A DNA stretch of 64,000 bases from positions 98,072 to 162,071 of the forward strand of contig NZ_JAHKQB010000024.1 of NCBI RefSeq assembly GCF_018860625.1, written 5' to 3'. Source of the DNA: Paracoccus sp. C2R09. Lineage in GTDB: Bacteria; Pseudomonadota; Alphaproteobacteria; Rhodobacterales; Rhodobacteraceae. Positions within the stretch are counted from its first letter, which is position 1. Every line of letters begins with the position of its first letter. The notes under the pieces are model-generated. The model saw only the letters and a list, made by a program, of their open reading frames with translations. It made no database searches and was not told the DNA's origin. Position numbers and translations under genes: made by a program. Shown here piece by piece: positions 42,952 to 53,275 of this stretch.

Positions 42952-43977
42952 TCAACGCGCTCGGCGCAGGAACAGCGGTACCAGCGCCAGCAGGATCAGG
43001 ATGCGCGCGAAGTGATGCGCCGCCACGAAGGCCGGATCATACCCGAGCGCCAGCCCGATCGCGGCCATCGCCTCGACCCCGCCGGGGGCATAGGCGATCA
43101 GGATCTGCCCCAGGGGAAACCCCGTCAGCGCCCGCGTGATCACCGCAAAGACCAGCGCCATGCCAAGCGCCATCCCTACCACGACGACCCCCGCCCCGGC
43201 CAGACGCAGGGCCGCGCGCAGGTCGACCTTGCTGATCCGGGTTCCCAGCACCGCGCCCGTCACCGTGAACCCCAGAAAGATCATCCAGGCCGGGGCCGCG
43301 CCATGCAGAAGACCGGCCCCATGCGCGATCCCGCTGAGAAGGATGCCCGTCAGCAGGCAGGCAGCTGAGATGCCCCGCCGCCCGGCAAGGCGTCCAAGCG
43401 GCAGACCGATGGCCAGCAGCAGCACCAGCGCGGGCAGCGCCATCACCGCGCGGTCGGCGGCGGCCCCGCCATCGGGCGCCCCCAGCACCGCCGCGACGGG
43501 CGGCACTAGCGTCACCAGGATCACCAGCCGCATCAGCTGCAGGATCGTGACCGCGGCGGCGTCGCCCTTGCCCTCGATCGCGATGGCCACGGCGTTCGAC
43601 ATCGTCCCGGGCGAACTGGCAAGCACGGCCGTCTGCCAGTCGATGCCGAAGATGCGGTTCAGAAGCAGACTGCTTGCGCCAAGCGTCGCCACCAGCGCCA
43701 CCGCCAGCCCCAGCAGGCTGACGGACCAGCCCGGCAGATGCGGCACCACCTGCGCGTCGATCCCGGCCCCGAGCGAGATGCCGATGACCAGAAAGGCCAG
43801 GTCACGCGCGATGACCGGCAGCCCGACGGCATGACCCGCAGCGCCCAGGGCGGCCACGGCAAGCATGGCCCCGATCAGCGCCCCTGCCGGAATGCCCAGG
43901 AGGGCGGCAAGCGCCGCCCCCCCCAATGCGGCAAGGCCCGTCAGCCCCGCCGCCCTCATGTCCTTCGACAAAGCCAT
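42952..43977 (-). CDS. AbrB-family membrane protein linked to the TTT transporter
   Basis: 341 residues from the ATG at 43977 (AGGGGA 5 bases upstream). A GTG at 43992 overlapping the tctA stop by 4 bases is an alternative and would add 5 residues. Two tandem membrane repeats of the AbrB-type (once called ammonia-monooxygenase regulator) family: first-half LVIGISLGAGIDAQVVPHLP and SSPGTMSNAV, second-half AYAPGGVEAMAAIGLALGYDPAFVAAHH. Despite the family name it is an integral membrane protein. Gene order makes it a fourth member of the tct operon, perhaps an auxiliary transport component. Confidence 0.8.
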   Translation of the reverse strand: MALSKDMRAAGLTGLAALGGAALAALLGIPAGALIGAMLAVAALGAAGHAVGLPVIARDLAFLVIGISLGAGIDAQVVPHLPGWSVSLLGLAVALVATLGASSLLLNRIFGIDWQTAVLASSPGTMSNAVAIAIEGKGDAAAVTILQLMRLVILVTLVPPVAAVLGAPDGGAAADRAVMALPALVLLLAIGLPLGRLAGRRGISAACLLTGILLSGIAHGAGLLHGAAPAWMIFLGFTVTGAVLGTRISKVDLRAALRLAGAGVVVVGMALGMALVFAVITRALTGFPLGQILIAYAPGGVEAMAAIGLALGYDPAFVAAHHFARILILLALVPLFLRRAR

Positions 43978-43988
43978 GCCGTCCCCTG

Positions 43989-45494
43989 TCACATCTTCCG
44001 CGCCGCGGCCCTTGCGCGACGACCCATCCAGATCGGCAGGATCACGACCAGCAGCGCCAGACCATAGAGCATCACGCTCTTCCAGTCCGCGACGAGGATG
44101 CCCCAGTCACCGCCCGAGATCGAGAGCGCGCGGCGCAGGTTGTCCTCGAACAGGCCGCCCAGGACGAAGCCCAGGATCACCGGGGCAAGGCTGAAGTCCA
44201 GCTTGCGCAGGAACCAGCCGAAGACGCCCAGGCCCGTGATCATGAACAGGTCGTGCGGATTGCCGACGATGGTATAGATCCCGATGAAGGCCAGGATCGC
44301 GATCAGCGGCGTCAGATAGTGCTGCGGAATGGTCAGCATCCGGGCGAACAGGCCCACCAGCGGCAGGTTGATCACCAGAAGCGCGACATTGCCGATATAC
44401 ATCGAGGCGACCAGACCCCAGGCGACCTCGGGGCGTTGGGCGAACATCATCGGGCCGGGCTGGATGTTGAACATCAACAGCGCGCCTAGCAGGATCGCGG
44501 TCGTGCCCGAACCGGGAATGCCAAGCGTCAGCATGGGCACCATGGACCCGCCCGCCGCCGCGTTGTTCGCGGCCTCGGGGGCGGCAAGACCGCGGATGTC
44601 GCCGGTGCCGAAGGTGCCGTCCTTGTCGCTGATGCGCTTCTCGGTCCCGTAGGCCACGGCCGAGGCGACCGAAGCGCCGGTGCCGGGCAGGATGCCGATG
44701 AAGAACCCGATGATCGAGGACCGCAGGATCGTCCATTTCGTCGCCGCCAGATCGGCCATGCGCACGAAGCTGCGATCGACCGGCAGCGACTTCAGCGTGC
44801 CCCGTGCCTGATGCTCGACCAGGGTCAGCAGTTCGGCCATGCCGAAGAGGCCCACGACCACGATCAGGAAATCGATCCCCGACAGGATGTCCGGCAGCCC
44901 GAAGGTATAGCGCGGCACGCCCGTGTTCGCGTCGATGCCGATGGTGGCCAGCATCAGCCCGATCGTGGCGCCCAGCAGCGTCTTGACGGTGCTCTTGCCC
45001 ACGAGGGAGGCAAGCGAGGCGAAGGCGAAGACCATCAGCGCGACATAATCGCCCGGCCCGAAGGTGACCGCGAAGCTGGCAAGCGCAGGCGCGAACAGCG
45101 ACATCAGGATGACCGCGAAGGTGCCCCCCGCGAAGGACGCAACCGCCGAGAGCGACAGCGCGCGACCCGCCTGCCCCGCCCGTGCCAGCGGATTGCCGTC
45201 CAGCGTCGTCATCACCGCCCCGGCATCGCCCGGAACGTTCAGCAGGATGGACGAGATCCGCCCGCCATATTCGGCGCCGTAATAGATGCCCGCCAGCAGG
45301 ATCAGCGCGGATTCGGGCTGAAAGCCCAGGCCGTATGCGATGGGCAGCAGGATCGCCACGCCGTTGATGGGCCCCAGCCCCGGCAGCGCGCCGATCAGGG
45401 TGCCCACGAAGCAACCCACCATCACCAGCATCAGGTTGAACGGGTCCAGCGCGACCGCGAAGCCTGTCGCCAGACCGGAAAGAACGGTATCCAT
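43989..45494 (-). CDS. tctA: tripartite tricarboxylate transporter large membrane subunit
   Basis: 501 residues, ~12 membrane segments. Family motifs: GALPGLGPINGVAILLPIAYG near 35-55, YYGAEYGGRISSILLNVPG near 70, and the second-repeat GILPGTGASVASAVAYGTEKRIS. Forms the sodium- or proton-driven channel of the TTT importer with TctB. Its ATG overlaps the tctB stop by one base. Confidence 0.92.
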   Translation of the reverse strand: MDTVLSGLATGFAVALDPFNLMLVMVGCFVGTLIGALPGLGPINGVAILLPIAYGLGFQPESALILLAGIYYGAEYGGRISSILLNVPGDAGAVMTTLDGNPLARAGQAGRALSLSAVASFAGGTFAVILMSLFAPALASFAVTFGPGDYVALMVFAFASLASLVGKSTVKTLLGATIGLMLATIGIDANTGVPRYTFGLPDILSGIDFLIVVVGLFGMAELLTLVEHQARGTLKSLPVDRSFVRMADLAATKWTILRSSIIGFFIGILPGTGASVASAVAYGTEKRISDKDGTFGTGDIRGLAAPEAANNAAAGGSMVPMLTLGIPGSGTTAILLGALLMFNIQPGPMMFAQRPEVAWGLVASMYIGNVALLVINLPLVGLFARMLTIPQHYLTPLIAILAFIGIYTIVGNPHDLFMITGLGVFGWFLRKLDFSLAPVILGFVLGGLFEDNLRRALSISGGDWGILVADWKSVMLYGLALLVVILPIWMGRRARAAARKM

Positions 45495-45961
45495 CAGTTG
45501 GCTCCTTGCTGGCCGGCGTCAAGAAGCGGCACGATCAGATCGCCCCGCGGAAGGTTGAGATCCATCAGCGTCACGCAGAGCAGATAGCCCGCGATCCCCG
45601 CCGCCACGCCGAAGCCCAGGGCCCGCAGCTTGGTCGCGCCCAGCATCGCCGCCAGCACGGTCCCGAAGAGGATGGTCGACAGGATGAAGCCGAGCGGCTC
45701 GTAAAGCTCGGCATAGGCAAAGAGCAGGGCCACCGCCGCGGTCAGCCGGAACCAGACATGCCCGGTCACGTCGAACCCTGCGGCATCGGGGCGCCACAGG
45801 ATCGTCAGCAGGCACAGGATGGCCACGACCGACAGGATGCGCGGCCAGCTTTCGGGCCCGAGCGGATCGTATTGGAACGGCGCCTTGATCACGGCGAAGG
45901 CGATGAACGCATAGCCCAGGGTCACGACCAGAAGAAGCGCCGCAAAGATGCGGTTGGCCAT
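45494..45961 (-). CDS. tctB: tripartite tricarboxylate transporter small membrane subunit
   Basis: 155 residues, four membrane segments, typical TctB size and pattern (PFQYDPLGPESWPRILSV near 30, then helix pairs). AGGAGG precedes the ATG. Coupled to tctA; binding protein gene lies 86 bases upstream. Confidence 0.87.
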   Translation of the reverse strand: MANRIFAALLLVVTLGYAFIAFAVIKAPFQYDPLGPESWPRILSVVAILCLLTILWRPDAAGFDVTGHVWFRLTAAVALLFAYAELYEPLGFILSTILFGTVLAAMLGATKLRALGFGVAAGIAGYLLCVTLMDLNLPRGDLIVPLLDAGQQGAN

Positions 45962-46047
45962 TTGAGCCTCCTATTGTTGGAAGGGGGCGGGTCGCGTCGG
46001 GGCCGGCCCCCGCCCGGGAACCGGCCCTTCGCGTCACCCGCGGGTTG

Positions 46048-47019
46048 TCACTGGATCAGGCCGGCCTCGGTGGCGACCTCGCGCAGCATCTTCACGCGCT
46101 CCTGGATCGAGGCGCTCAGCTCGTCGCCGGCGATGTTCAGGGGCAGCAGGCCGCGTTCGGTCTGGACCTTGGCGAATTCCTCGGTGGCATAGGCCGCCTC
46201 GAAGGCATCGACCCATTTGGCGTAATCCTCGTCCGAGGTCTCGCCGCCCATGTAGAAGCCGCGCAGGATCGTCCATTCGACGTCGTAGCCCTGTTCCTTC
46301 GCGGTCGGGATCTGATCGAAGGGCGGGTCCAGACGCTCGGGCGCCAGGGTCGCAAGGATGCGCATGTCCCCGCTGTCGAGATAGGGGACCATCTCGCCCA
46401 CATCGCCGGTATAGACCTCGATCGAGCCGCCCAGAAGCGATGCGATGGCATCCCCGCCGCCGTCGAAGGCGACATAGCGCATCTGCATCGGCGTGCCGCC
46501 CGCCTCGCGCATCAGCAGCGCGCCCTTCATCCAGTCCTGCGATCCGACCGAACCGCCCGCGCCGACGACCACGCTCTGGGGATCGGCGGCCAGATCGTCC
46601 ATCACGTCCTTCAGCGACTGGTATTCGCTGTCGGCGCGCACCACGACGGCCCCGAAATCGGCACCCGCGGTGGCGACCCAACGGACCGAATTCTCGTCGA
46701 AGGCGCCGTATTTGCCGGTGATGATGTTCAGTAGCGACCCGGTCGAGAAGGCGACGATGGCGCTGCCGTCATCGGAACGGTTGGTGTTGAACTGGTTGAA
46801 GGCCACGGCGCCGATGCCGCCCGGCATGAAGGTCACCTGCACCGGGTCCGTGACATGCGACTGCAGGCCGGTCTGGGCCACGCGGCAGGTCAGATCGAAG
46901 CCGCCGCCCGGGTTGGCGGGGGCCACGCATTCGGGGCGATGAATGTCGCTTTGGGCCAGCGCGGGCGCGGCAAGTCCCATGACGCAGGCAAGCGCCGTCG
47001 GAATGGTCGTGAATTTCAT
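46048..47019 (-). CDS. tctC: TctC-type (Bug family) tricarboxylate-binding protein
   Basis: 323 residues. Signal peptide KFTTIPTALACVMGLAAPALA-QS. Mature part has the TctC/Bug layout: PANPGGGFDLTCR near 35, TFMPGGIGAVAFNQ and GGSIEVYTGDVGEMVPYLDSG, then IPTAKEQGYDVEW. Binds a di/tricarboxylate in the periplasm for TctAB. First gene of the minus-strand operon and divergent from its probable two-component regulator. Confidence 0.9.
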   Translation of the reverse strand: MKFTTIPTALACVMGLAAPALAQSDIHRPECVAPANPGGGFDLTCRVAQTGLQSHVTDPVQVTFMPGGIGAVAFNQFNTNRSDDGSAIVAFSTGSLLNIITGKYGAFDENSVRWVATAGADFGAVVVRADSEYQSLKDVMDDLAADPQSVVVGAGGSVGSQDWMKGALLMREAGGTPMQMRYVAFDGGGDAIASLLGGSIEVYTGDVGEMVPYLDSGDMRILATLAPERLDPPFDQIPTAKEQGYDVEWTILRGFYMGGETSDEDYAKWVDAFEAAYATEEFAKVQTERGLLPLNIAGDELSASIQERVKMLREVATEAGLIQ

Positions 47020-47175
47020 GTGATCCTCCCAGATATCACGGCCCGAGGGCCGGCTACGCTTATGGAACGGATCGGCTGTTTGCTTGCTGACCCGAAGCTG
47101 ACAGGACGCTGACACGGGGCCACCGCCCCCGATGCGCGCTTCCCGCCGCCGGGCCGAGCGACTAATGTCGCCGCC

Positions 47176-47847
47176 ATGAGGATGCTTCTGGTTGAGGATA
47201 ACGACGAACTGGCCGAGACGATCATCGATCGCCTTCGGAGCGAGGGGCATTCCGTCGATCGCGAGGCCGATGGCGACGAGGCCAACGACCTGCTGCGCTT
47301 TGCCAGCTTCGACATCGTCCTGCTGGACATCAACCTGCCCGGACGGAACGGATACGAGGTGCTGCGCTCCATGCGCACGCGGGGCGATGCGACACCCGTC
47401 ATCGTGCTGACCGCCCGCAGCGAGATCGACGACCGCGTGGTGGGCCTGGATGCGGGGGCCGACGACTACATGGTCAAGCCATTCGATTTCCGAGAGCTGT
47501 CGGCCCGGTGCCGGGTCCTGGCACGCAGACGGGCGGGCAGTTCCAGCAATGTCTTCGCCGCGGGGCGCTTCAGCTTCGACCGGGCGGCCAAGCAGGCCCG
47601 CGTGGACGGCAGGCTTCTGGATCTGCGCGCCAAGGAGGTTCAGCTTCTCCAGATCATGCTGGACAACCTGGGCCGGATGCTGACCAAGGAAGAGGTCGCC
47701 GACAAGCTCTATACCTTCGACGTGACGCCCAGCCTGAACGCGGTCGAACAGCTGATCACCCGCCTGCGCCGCAAGCTGGAGGGCACGCCCCTGGTCATCA
47801 AGACGGCGCGTGGCCTGGGATACATGGCCTATGTCGACGACGACTGA
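47176..47847 (+). CDS. OmpR-family response regulator (TctD-like)
   Basis: 223 residues. Receiver domain with acidic pocket (VEDNDE), phospho-acceptor Asp51 (LLDINLPG), Thr/Lys positions (VLTARS, VKPFDF), then a winged-helix DNA-binding domain (EVQLLQIMLDNLGRMLTKEEVADKLY). Divergent from tctC, 156 bases away, and overlapping the kinase gene by 17 bases: the TctDE arrangement that switches on tricarboxylate uptake. Confidence 0.88.
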   Translation: MRMLLVEDNDELAETIIDRLRSEGHSVDREADGDEANDLLRFASFDIVLLDINLPGRNGYEVLRSMRTRGDATPVIVLTARSEIDDRVVGLDAGADDYMVKPFDFRELSARCRVLARRRAGSSSNVFAAGRFSFDRAAKQARVDGRLLDLRAKEVQLLQIMLDNLGRMLTKEEVADKLYTFDVTPSLNAVEQLITRLRRKLEGTPLVIKTARGLGYMAYVDDD

Positions 47848-50251
47848 GCCCCGTTCGGGCCATTCGCTGAAACGGCGCCTGCTGGCCAGCATGGCGGCGG
47901 GATTCCTGCTGCTTCTGCTGCTGATCTCGGTCCTGCTGTGGAACTACAGCCGGGCGGCGGCGAACCGCACCTACGACCTGCTGCTGGCGGGGGCCGCGCT
48001 GTCGGTGCTGGAACGCGTATCCTACAATTCCGACGGCCCGACGGTGGATCTGCCGCAATCGGCGATGGACATCCTGGCGCTGGCCTCGGACGACCGGGTC
48101 GTCTATCGCGTCCATTCGCCCGGCTATGGCGAGCTGACGGGAATGCCGGGCCTGCCCATCCCCGACAGCGGCGGCCCTTCCGTCGATCCGGTCTTCTACG
48201 ACCAGGACCTGGATGAGGGGTTCCGCTTCGTCTACCAGGGCCGGCAGATCACCTCGAACAGCGGGCGCGAATGGGTCATCGTGCAGATCGGCCAGACCCT
48301 GCGGGCGCGGAATGCGCAACGCGATGCCCTGTTCCTCTACGGCATGGCCGGGATCGGGGGCGTGTCGCTGATCGGACTGGTCTTCGTCTGGCTGGCGATC
48401 CGCACCTCGCTGGCGCCGCTGCGCGCCATCGCGGACACGCTGCTGGCACGCACCCCGCGCGACCTGTCCCCGATCAGGGGCGACCCCCCGCAAGAGATCG
48501 CGGGCCTCTTTCGCGCGATCAACGGCTTCATCGGCCAGCTTGGCCGCAGCCGCGCCCTGACCGAAAGCTTCATCGCCGATGTGGCGCATCAGACGCGCAC
48601 GTCGCTGTCGGCACTGCAGGGGCAGCTGGCGCTGGCCGTGGACAGCGACGATCCCGAACGGATGCGCGGCAGGCTGGCCAAGGCCGAACAGCAGGCCGAA
48701 CGCACGGTGCATCTGACCAACCAGCTGCTGGCGAATGCCATGGTCATCCACCGGTCGGACGACACGCGGCTGGAACCGCTGGACCTGCGCAGGGTCGTGC
48801 GCGATGCGCTGGCGGAACTGCTGCGCGAACGTCGCCTGCGCGACGTGACGATATCGCTCGAGGATGCCGAACTGCCGGGCGGGACCGCACCGATCCGCGG
48901 CGACGAGATATCCATCCGCGAGGCGTTGCGGAACCTCATCGACAATGCCGTGCGCCACGGCGGGACGGACAACACCATCCTGATCGAGCTGTCCGCCGAC
49001 GAAAGGACCGTCCGGCTGACCGTGTCGGATGCGGGTCCGGGCATCCCCGAAGACCAGCTGGACCGGGCGACCGAGCGCTTCATCTCGATCGACCGCAGGA
49101 CCGCGGGGTCGGGTCTGGGCCTGGCGATCGTGCGTTCCGTGGCCGAGGGGCATGGCGGTCGGCTGGAACTGGGCCGCGCGTCCCTGGGCGGTCTGCGGGC
49201 CTCGATCCTGTTTCCGCGGGTGGCGGCGCTGCTGCTGATCTGCATGGGCGTTCTCGGGACCCCGCGCGTGGCCGGTGCGCAGGAACTGACCCTCTGGGCC
49301 TCGACCGACCGGGTCGCGATGGAACCGCTGATCGCCGCGTTCGAGGAACGCCATCCCGGCTGGGCGATCGAGTATCAGGAGTTCCAGACGGTGGACCTGC
49401 ACCGCGCGATGCTGCAGGCCACCCCGGACAGGATGCCGGATGTCGTGATCTCATCCGCGATGGATCTGCAGGTGGATCTGGTCAATCGTGGGCTTGCCCG
49501 TCATCTGCAGGTGCCCGAATGGGACCGGCCGCCCGATTGGGCGGAATGGCGGTCCGAGCTGTTCGGCTTCACCTTCGAACCCGCAGCCATCATCTATGAC
49601 CGCCGCGCCCTGTCGGCAGAGGATCTGCCGACCAGTCACCGCGATCTGTCCAGCTTCATCCGGGACCACGAGGCCGAGCTGCGCGGCAAGATCGGCGGAT
49701 ACGACCTGCGCCAGTCGGGCGTGGGATACCTGTTCGCCACGCAGGACACGATCCAGAGCGTGCAGGCGCAGCGGCTGACCGAGGTTCTGGGCCGGGCCGA
49801 GATGCGCAGCTATTGCTGCACCTCGGCCATGGTCGAGGCCACGCGCCGCGGAGAGCTGGCGATGGCGCTGAACGTGCTGGGGCCCTATGCGCTGCATCTG
49901 GGGCCGGAATACGCGGATGTGGGGGTCCATTTCCTTGACGATTACAACCTGGTGATGTCGCGGACGGCCTTCGTGCCGAAGGGCGCGCCCCATTGGGAAA
50001 TGGCCGAGGCCTTCGTGGTCTTCCTTCTGTCCGAGGAAGGCCAGCATGTGATCGAGACCCGAAGCGTGCTGATACCGCTGGACCCGATCACCCGCCCCCG
50101 GTCACCCATCGGCCAGCTGCTGCGCCAGAACCGGGGCAGCTTCCTGTCGATCCGGCTGGGGCCGGGGTTGCTGACATTCCTCGACCGGATCAAGCGGGCC
50201 GATTTCCTGCGCAACTGGGAAGCCGCCATGATGGGCGATCATTACCGCTGA
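47831..50251 (+). CDS. TctE-like histidine kinase fused to a C-terminal periplasmic solute-binding domain
   Basis: 806 residues in one uninterrupted frame. Residues ~15-38 and ~168-190 are membrane segments around a periplasmic 2CSK_N-type sensor. HAMP-like linker follows; H-box VAHQTRTSL with His253; N-box NLIDNAVRHGG (368-378); G1 DAGPGIP (400); G2 GSGLGLAI (427). A normal TctE would end at ~463. Instead a third hydrophobic stretch with a signal-peptidase-like site (VAALLLICMG...VAGA-QE, 464-483) leads into an FbpA/PgtC-type binding protein (484-806: ELTLWASTDR, FTFEPAAIIYDRR, EGQHVIETRSVLIPL). In phosphoglycerate sensing PgtC and PgtB are separate proteins doing these two jobs. Cleavage after Ala483 could still split it. 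Confidence 0.85.
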   Translation: MSTTTEPRSGHSLKRRLLASMAAGFLLLLLLISVLLWNYSRAAANRTYDLLLAGAALSVLERVSYNSDGPTVDLPQSAMDILALASDDRVVYRVHSPGYGELTGMPGLPIPDSGGPSVDPVFYDQDLDEGFRFVYQGRQITSNSGREWVIVQIGQTLRARNAQRDALFLYGMAGIGGVSLIGLVFVWLAIRTSLAPLRAIADTLLARTPRDLSPIRGDPPQEIAGLFRAINGFIGQLGRSRALTESFIADVAHQTRTSLSALQGQLALAVDSDDPERMRGRLAKAEQQAERTVHLTNQLLANAMVIHRSDDTRLEPLDLRRVVRDALAELLRERRLRDVTISLEDAELPGGTAPIRGDEISIREALRNLIDNAVRHGGTDNTILIELSADERTVRLTVSDAGPGIPEDQLDRATERFISIDRRTAGSGLGLAIVRSVAEGHGGRLELGRASLGGLRASILFPRVAALLLICMGVLGTPRVAGAQELTLWASTDRVAMEPLIAAFEERHPGWAIEYQEFQTVDLHRAMLQATPDRMPDVVISSAMDLQVDLVNRGLARHLQVPEWDRPPDWAEWRSELFGFTFEPAAIIYDRRALSAEDLPTSHRDLSSFIRDHEAELRGKIGGYDLRQSGVGYLFATQDTIQSVQAQRLTEVLGRAEMRSYCCTSAMVEATRRGELAMALNVLGPYALHLGPEYADVGVHFLDDYNLVMSRTAFVPKGAPHWEMAEAFVVFLLSEEGQHVIETRSVLIPLDPITRPRSPIGQLLRQNRGSFLSIRLGPGLLTFLDRIKRADFLRNWEAAMMGDHYR

Positions 50252-50256
50252 CCCGG

Positions 50257-50394
50257 TCAGCCCCGCACGGCCGGGGGGCGTTCCTCGTGTTCGTCGGCCA
50301 GCACGCGGTCGCGCTGCATTTCAAGCCACATCGCGTTCATCACCGCGAAGATCGCGGCCAGGGGCAGGCCCAGAAGCCAGGCGAAATACCACAT
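50257..50394 (-). CDS. cydX: CydX/CbdX small subunit of cytochrome bd oxidase
   Basis: 45 residues starting MWYFAWLLGLPLAAIFAVMNAMWLE, the diagnostic N-terminus of CydX: one membrane helix with conserved Trp/Tyr and a Glu after NAMW. AGGAAAGGAA lies 8 bases before the ATG. It is 15 bases downstream of cydB and converges on the kinase fusion. CydX stabilises the hemes of the bd complex. Confidence 0.9.
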   Translation of the reverse strand: MWYFAWLLGLPLAAIFAVMNAMWLEMQRDRVLADEHEERPPAVRG

Positions 50395-50409
50395 CAGACG
50401 TTCCTTTCC

Positions 50410-51573
50410 TCAATACACGCTGTCGGAATTGCCGGTGATGTCATCGGCGGTGACCTTGCCCCACAGCACCCGATAGACCCAGGCGGTATAGAGCAGGATG
50501 ATCGGCAGGAAGATCGCCGTCGCCACCAGCATGATGAACAGCGTCGCATGCGAGGACGAACTGTCCCAGACCGTCAGCGATGAACGCGGATCGATCGAGG
50601 AGGGCAGGATGAAGGGGAACATCGTCAGCCCAACGCTGGCGATCGCGCCGAAGATCCCCAGCTTGGACCAGAGCAGGGTCGAGACCTCTCGTCCCGCGCG
50701 CAGGCCCATCACCGCCATCGCCATGCCCAGAAGCCCCAGGACCGGCGCGATCACGATCCACGGTCGCGCGCCATAGACCTGCAGCCAGGACCCGGTCCGC
50801 GCCACTTCGGAATAAAGGGGGTTCGACGGACCGTCCGTCACAACCTGCCCGATGATGGCATAACCGTTGATCCCGAAGGCCAGCCACAGCCCCGCCAGGA
50901 CGTATGCGGCGATGGTGACCATCCCCGTGACCCCGCCGATGCGGCGGGCGCGTTCCGCCACCGGACCCTCGGCCTTGAGCGACAGCCAGGCCGCGCCATG
51001 CGTCACCAGCATCGCCAGCGACACCACGCCCGTCAGTAGCGCGAAGGGGTTCAGCAGCCCGAAGAACTTGCCGTAATAGCTGCCCTCGTAGCGCGAGAAG
51101 AGATCCGGCGTCAGCTCGAACGGCACGCCCTGCAGGACGTTGCCCACCGCGACGCCGAAGACCAGCGCAGGCACGGCCCCGCCCGTGAACAGCGCCCAGT
51201 CCCAGCCGCTGCGCCAGGCCTGCCCTTCCCGCTTGGAACGGTACTTGAAGGCCACCGGGCGCAGGATCAGCGCGGCCAGCACCGCGAACATCGCAAGGTA
51301 GAACCCCGAGAAGCTGACCGCATAGAGGGGCGGCCAGGCCGCGAAGATCGCACCCCCGCCGAGGATGAACCAGACCTGGTTCCCCTCCCATACCGGGCCG
51401 ACCGTGTTGATCGCGACCCGGCGTTCCAGGTCGGTCCGGCCCACGAAGGGCAGCAGCACGCCGACCCCCATGTCGAAACCGTCGGTCAGCGCGAAGGCGA
51501 TCAGCAGCACCCCCAGCAGCAGCCACCAGACGACCCGCAGCATGTCATAGGATATCAGTTCGTGAAGGATCAT
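50410..51573 (-). CDS. cydB: cytochrome bd ubiquinol oxidase subunit II
   Basis: 387 residues, eight to nine helices. CydB marks: [32 protein letters not shown] near 10-40, [25 protein letters not shown] near 55-80. E. coli CydB is 379 residues. Five bases separate it from cydA. Confidence 0.95.
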   Translation of the reverse strand: MILHELISYDMLRVVWWLLLGVLLIAFALTDGFDMGVGVLLPFVGRTDLERRVAINTVGPVWEGNQVWFILGGGAIFAAWPPLYAVSFSGFYLAMFAVLAALILRPVAFKYRSKREGQAWRSGWDWALFTGGAVPALVFGVAVGNVLQGVPFELTPDLFSRYEGSYYGKFFGLLNPFALLTGVVSLAMLVTHGAAWLSLKAEGPVAERARRIGGVTGMVTIAAYVLAGLWLAFGINGYAIIGQVVTDGPSNPLYSEVARTGSWLQVYGARPWIVIAPVLGLLGMAMAVMGLRAGREVSTLLWSKLGIFGAIASVGLTMFPFILPSSIDPRSSLTVWDSSSSHATLFIMLVATAIFLPIILLYTAWVYRVLWGKVTADDITGNSDSVY

Positions 51574-51578
51574 GTCCG

Positions 51579-53201
51579 TTACTCCGCAGGGGTGGCGCCG
51601 GCAGGCGCGAAGGGCATGGGCGCGTCGTCGCTGCGCAGGCGCCGTTCATGGCGCGCCTCCCAGGCCTCGGTTTCCTCGACATCCTGGAACGGACCCTTGC
51701 GGATGTATTTCAGCATCAGGCCCATCTCGACGACGAAGAGGATGGTGTAGAAGGTGACGAAGCCCGCCAAGGTCAGCAGCAGGTCGCCCACGCCCAGATG
51801 GCTGACCGACAGGGCGGTGGGAAGAACGCCGTCCACGGTCCAGGGCTGGCGACCGTATTCGGCCACGAACCAGCCCAGTTCCGCCGCGATCCAGGGGGCC
51901 GGAATGACCGCGACCGCCACGCACAGCGCCCACCGGGGATAGCTTTGCTGCTGGAAGGACGAGCGCCAGAAGAAATAGGCCATCACGATGATCAGCGTGA
52001 ACCCGAGCGCGACCATGAAGCGGAAGGACCAGAACAGCGGCAGCACGCCCGGTATCGTCTCCTCGGCGGTCTTGGCGATCTGTTCGGGGGTCGCGTCGCG
52101 GGGGTCCTCCATGTGGCGCAGCAGCAGGAAGGCGAAGCCCAGATTGCCCGAGTTCTCCTCGAATGTCGCGCGGATCTCGGGCGGGGTGGCGTCGCGGCTC
52201 TCGCGGATCGTCATCAGCGCGTCATAGGCGATGATGCCGCTCTCGATGCGCTCCTCGGCCTCGGCCACCAGGTCGTTGATGCCCGGGATCTCGGTCGCAA
52301 GCGAGCGGGTGCCGATCAGGCCCATCACGAAGGGGATCTCCAGCGCGTAATGGGTCTCGCGCGCCTCGACATCGGGGATGCCGAAGGCGGTGAAGGGCGC
52401 GGGGGCGTCGTGGGTTTCCCACATCCCCTCCATCGCGGCCAGCTTCATGCGCTGCGTATGGCTGGCGGCATACCCGCTCTCGTCGCCCAGGACCACGACG
52501 GACAGGGCGGCGGCAAGACCGAAGGACGCGGCCACCGTGATCGAGCGGCGCGCAAGCGCCACGTGGCGGCCCTTGAGCAGATACCAGGCCGACACGCCCA
52601 GAACGAACATCGCGGCCGTGACATAGCCTGCCGACACGGTATGCACGAACTTGGCCTGCGCGACCTCGTTGAACAGCACCTCGTAGAAGCTGTCCATCTC
52701 CATCCGCATGGTATCGGGGTTGAACGAGGCGCCGACCGGGTTCTGCATCCAGCCATTCGCGATCAGGATCCACAGCGCCGAGAAATTCGACCCGATCGCC
52801 ACCAGCCATGCGACCGTCAGGTGGCCGATCCGGCTGAGCTTGTCCCAGCCGAAGAAGAACAGCCCCACGAAGGTCGCCTCGAGGAAGAAGGCCATCAGCC
52901 CCTCGATCGCAAGGGGGGCGCCGAAGATGTCGCCGACGTAATGGCTGTAATAGCTCCAGTTCATGCCGAACTGGAATTCCATGGTCAGGCCGGTCGCGAC
53001 CCCCAGGACGAAGTTGATCCCGAACAGCGTGCCCCAGAATTTCGTCATCTGACGCCAGATCGGGCGACCGGTCATGACATAGACCGTCTCCATGATCGCG
53101 ACCAGGACCGAAAGGCCCAGGGTCAGCGGCACGAAGAGAAAATGATACATCGCCGTCATCGCGAATTGCAGGCGAGACAGCTCGACCACGTCGAGTTCCA
53201 T
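51579..53201 (-). CDS. cydA: cytochrome bd ubiquinol oxidase subunit I
   Basis: 540 residues. Contains the heme-ligand helix with His19-equivalent ([17 protein letters not shown]), [16 protein letters not shown] with the b558 histidine, and the quinol-loop region ending [22 protein letters not shown]. The Q-loop between ~250 and ~380 is long, as in E. coli-type (L-subfamily) enzymes. High-affinity oxygen reduction at low oxygen. An FNR-like box lies 75 bases upstream. Confidence 0.96.
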   Translation of the reverse strand: MELDVVELSRLQFAMTAMYHFLFVPLTLGLSVLVAIMETVYVMTGRPIWRQMTKFWGTLFGINFVLGVATGLTMEFQFGMNWSYYSHYVGDIFGAPLAIEGLMAFFLEATFVGLFFFGWDKLSRIGHLTVAWLVAIGSNFSALWILIANGWMQNPVGASFNPDTMRMEMDSFYEVLFNEVAQAKFVHTVSAGYVTAAMFVLGVSAWYLLKGRHVALARRSITVAASFGLAAALSVVVLGDESGYAASHTQRMKLAAMEGMWETHDAPAPFTAFGIPDVEARETHYALEIPFVMGLIGTRSLATEIPGINDLVAEAEERIESGIIAYDALMTIRESRDATPPEIRATFEENSGNLGFAFLLLRHMEDPRDATPEQIAKTAEETIPGVLPLFWSFRFMVALGFTLIIVMAYFFWRSSFQQQSYPRWALCVAVAVIPAPWIAAELGWFVAEYGRQPWTVDGVLPTALSVSHLGVGDLLLTLAGFVTFYTILFVVEMGLMLKYIRKGPFQDVEETEAWEARHERRLRSDDAPMPFAPAGATPAE

Positions 53202-53275
53202 TGCGGCACACTCCTTCAGGACCTTTGCCGCAATTGGCGGCGCGTCGGTCCTAGCAGTCGGGCCGCGGGTGCGAT

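Noticed and set aside
49220..50251. Separate binding-protein gene starting at GTG 49220 downstream of the kinase
   Set aside because: Not excluded, but the frame is continuous with the kinase, there is no stop and no convincing ribosome site at this point, so the fusion was annotated and the alternative recorded.
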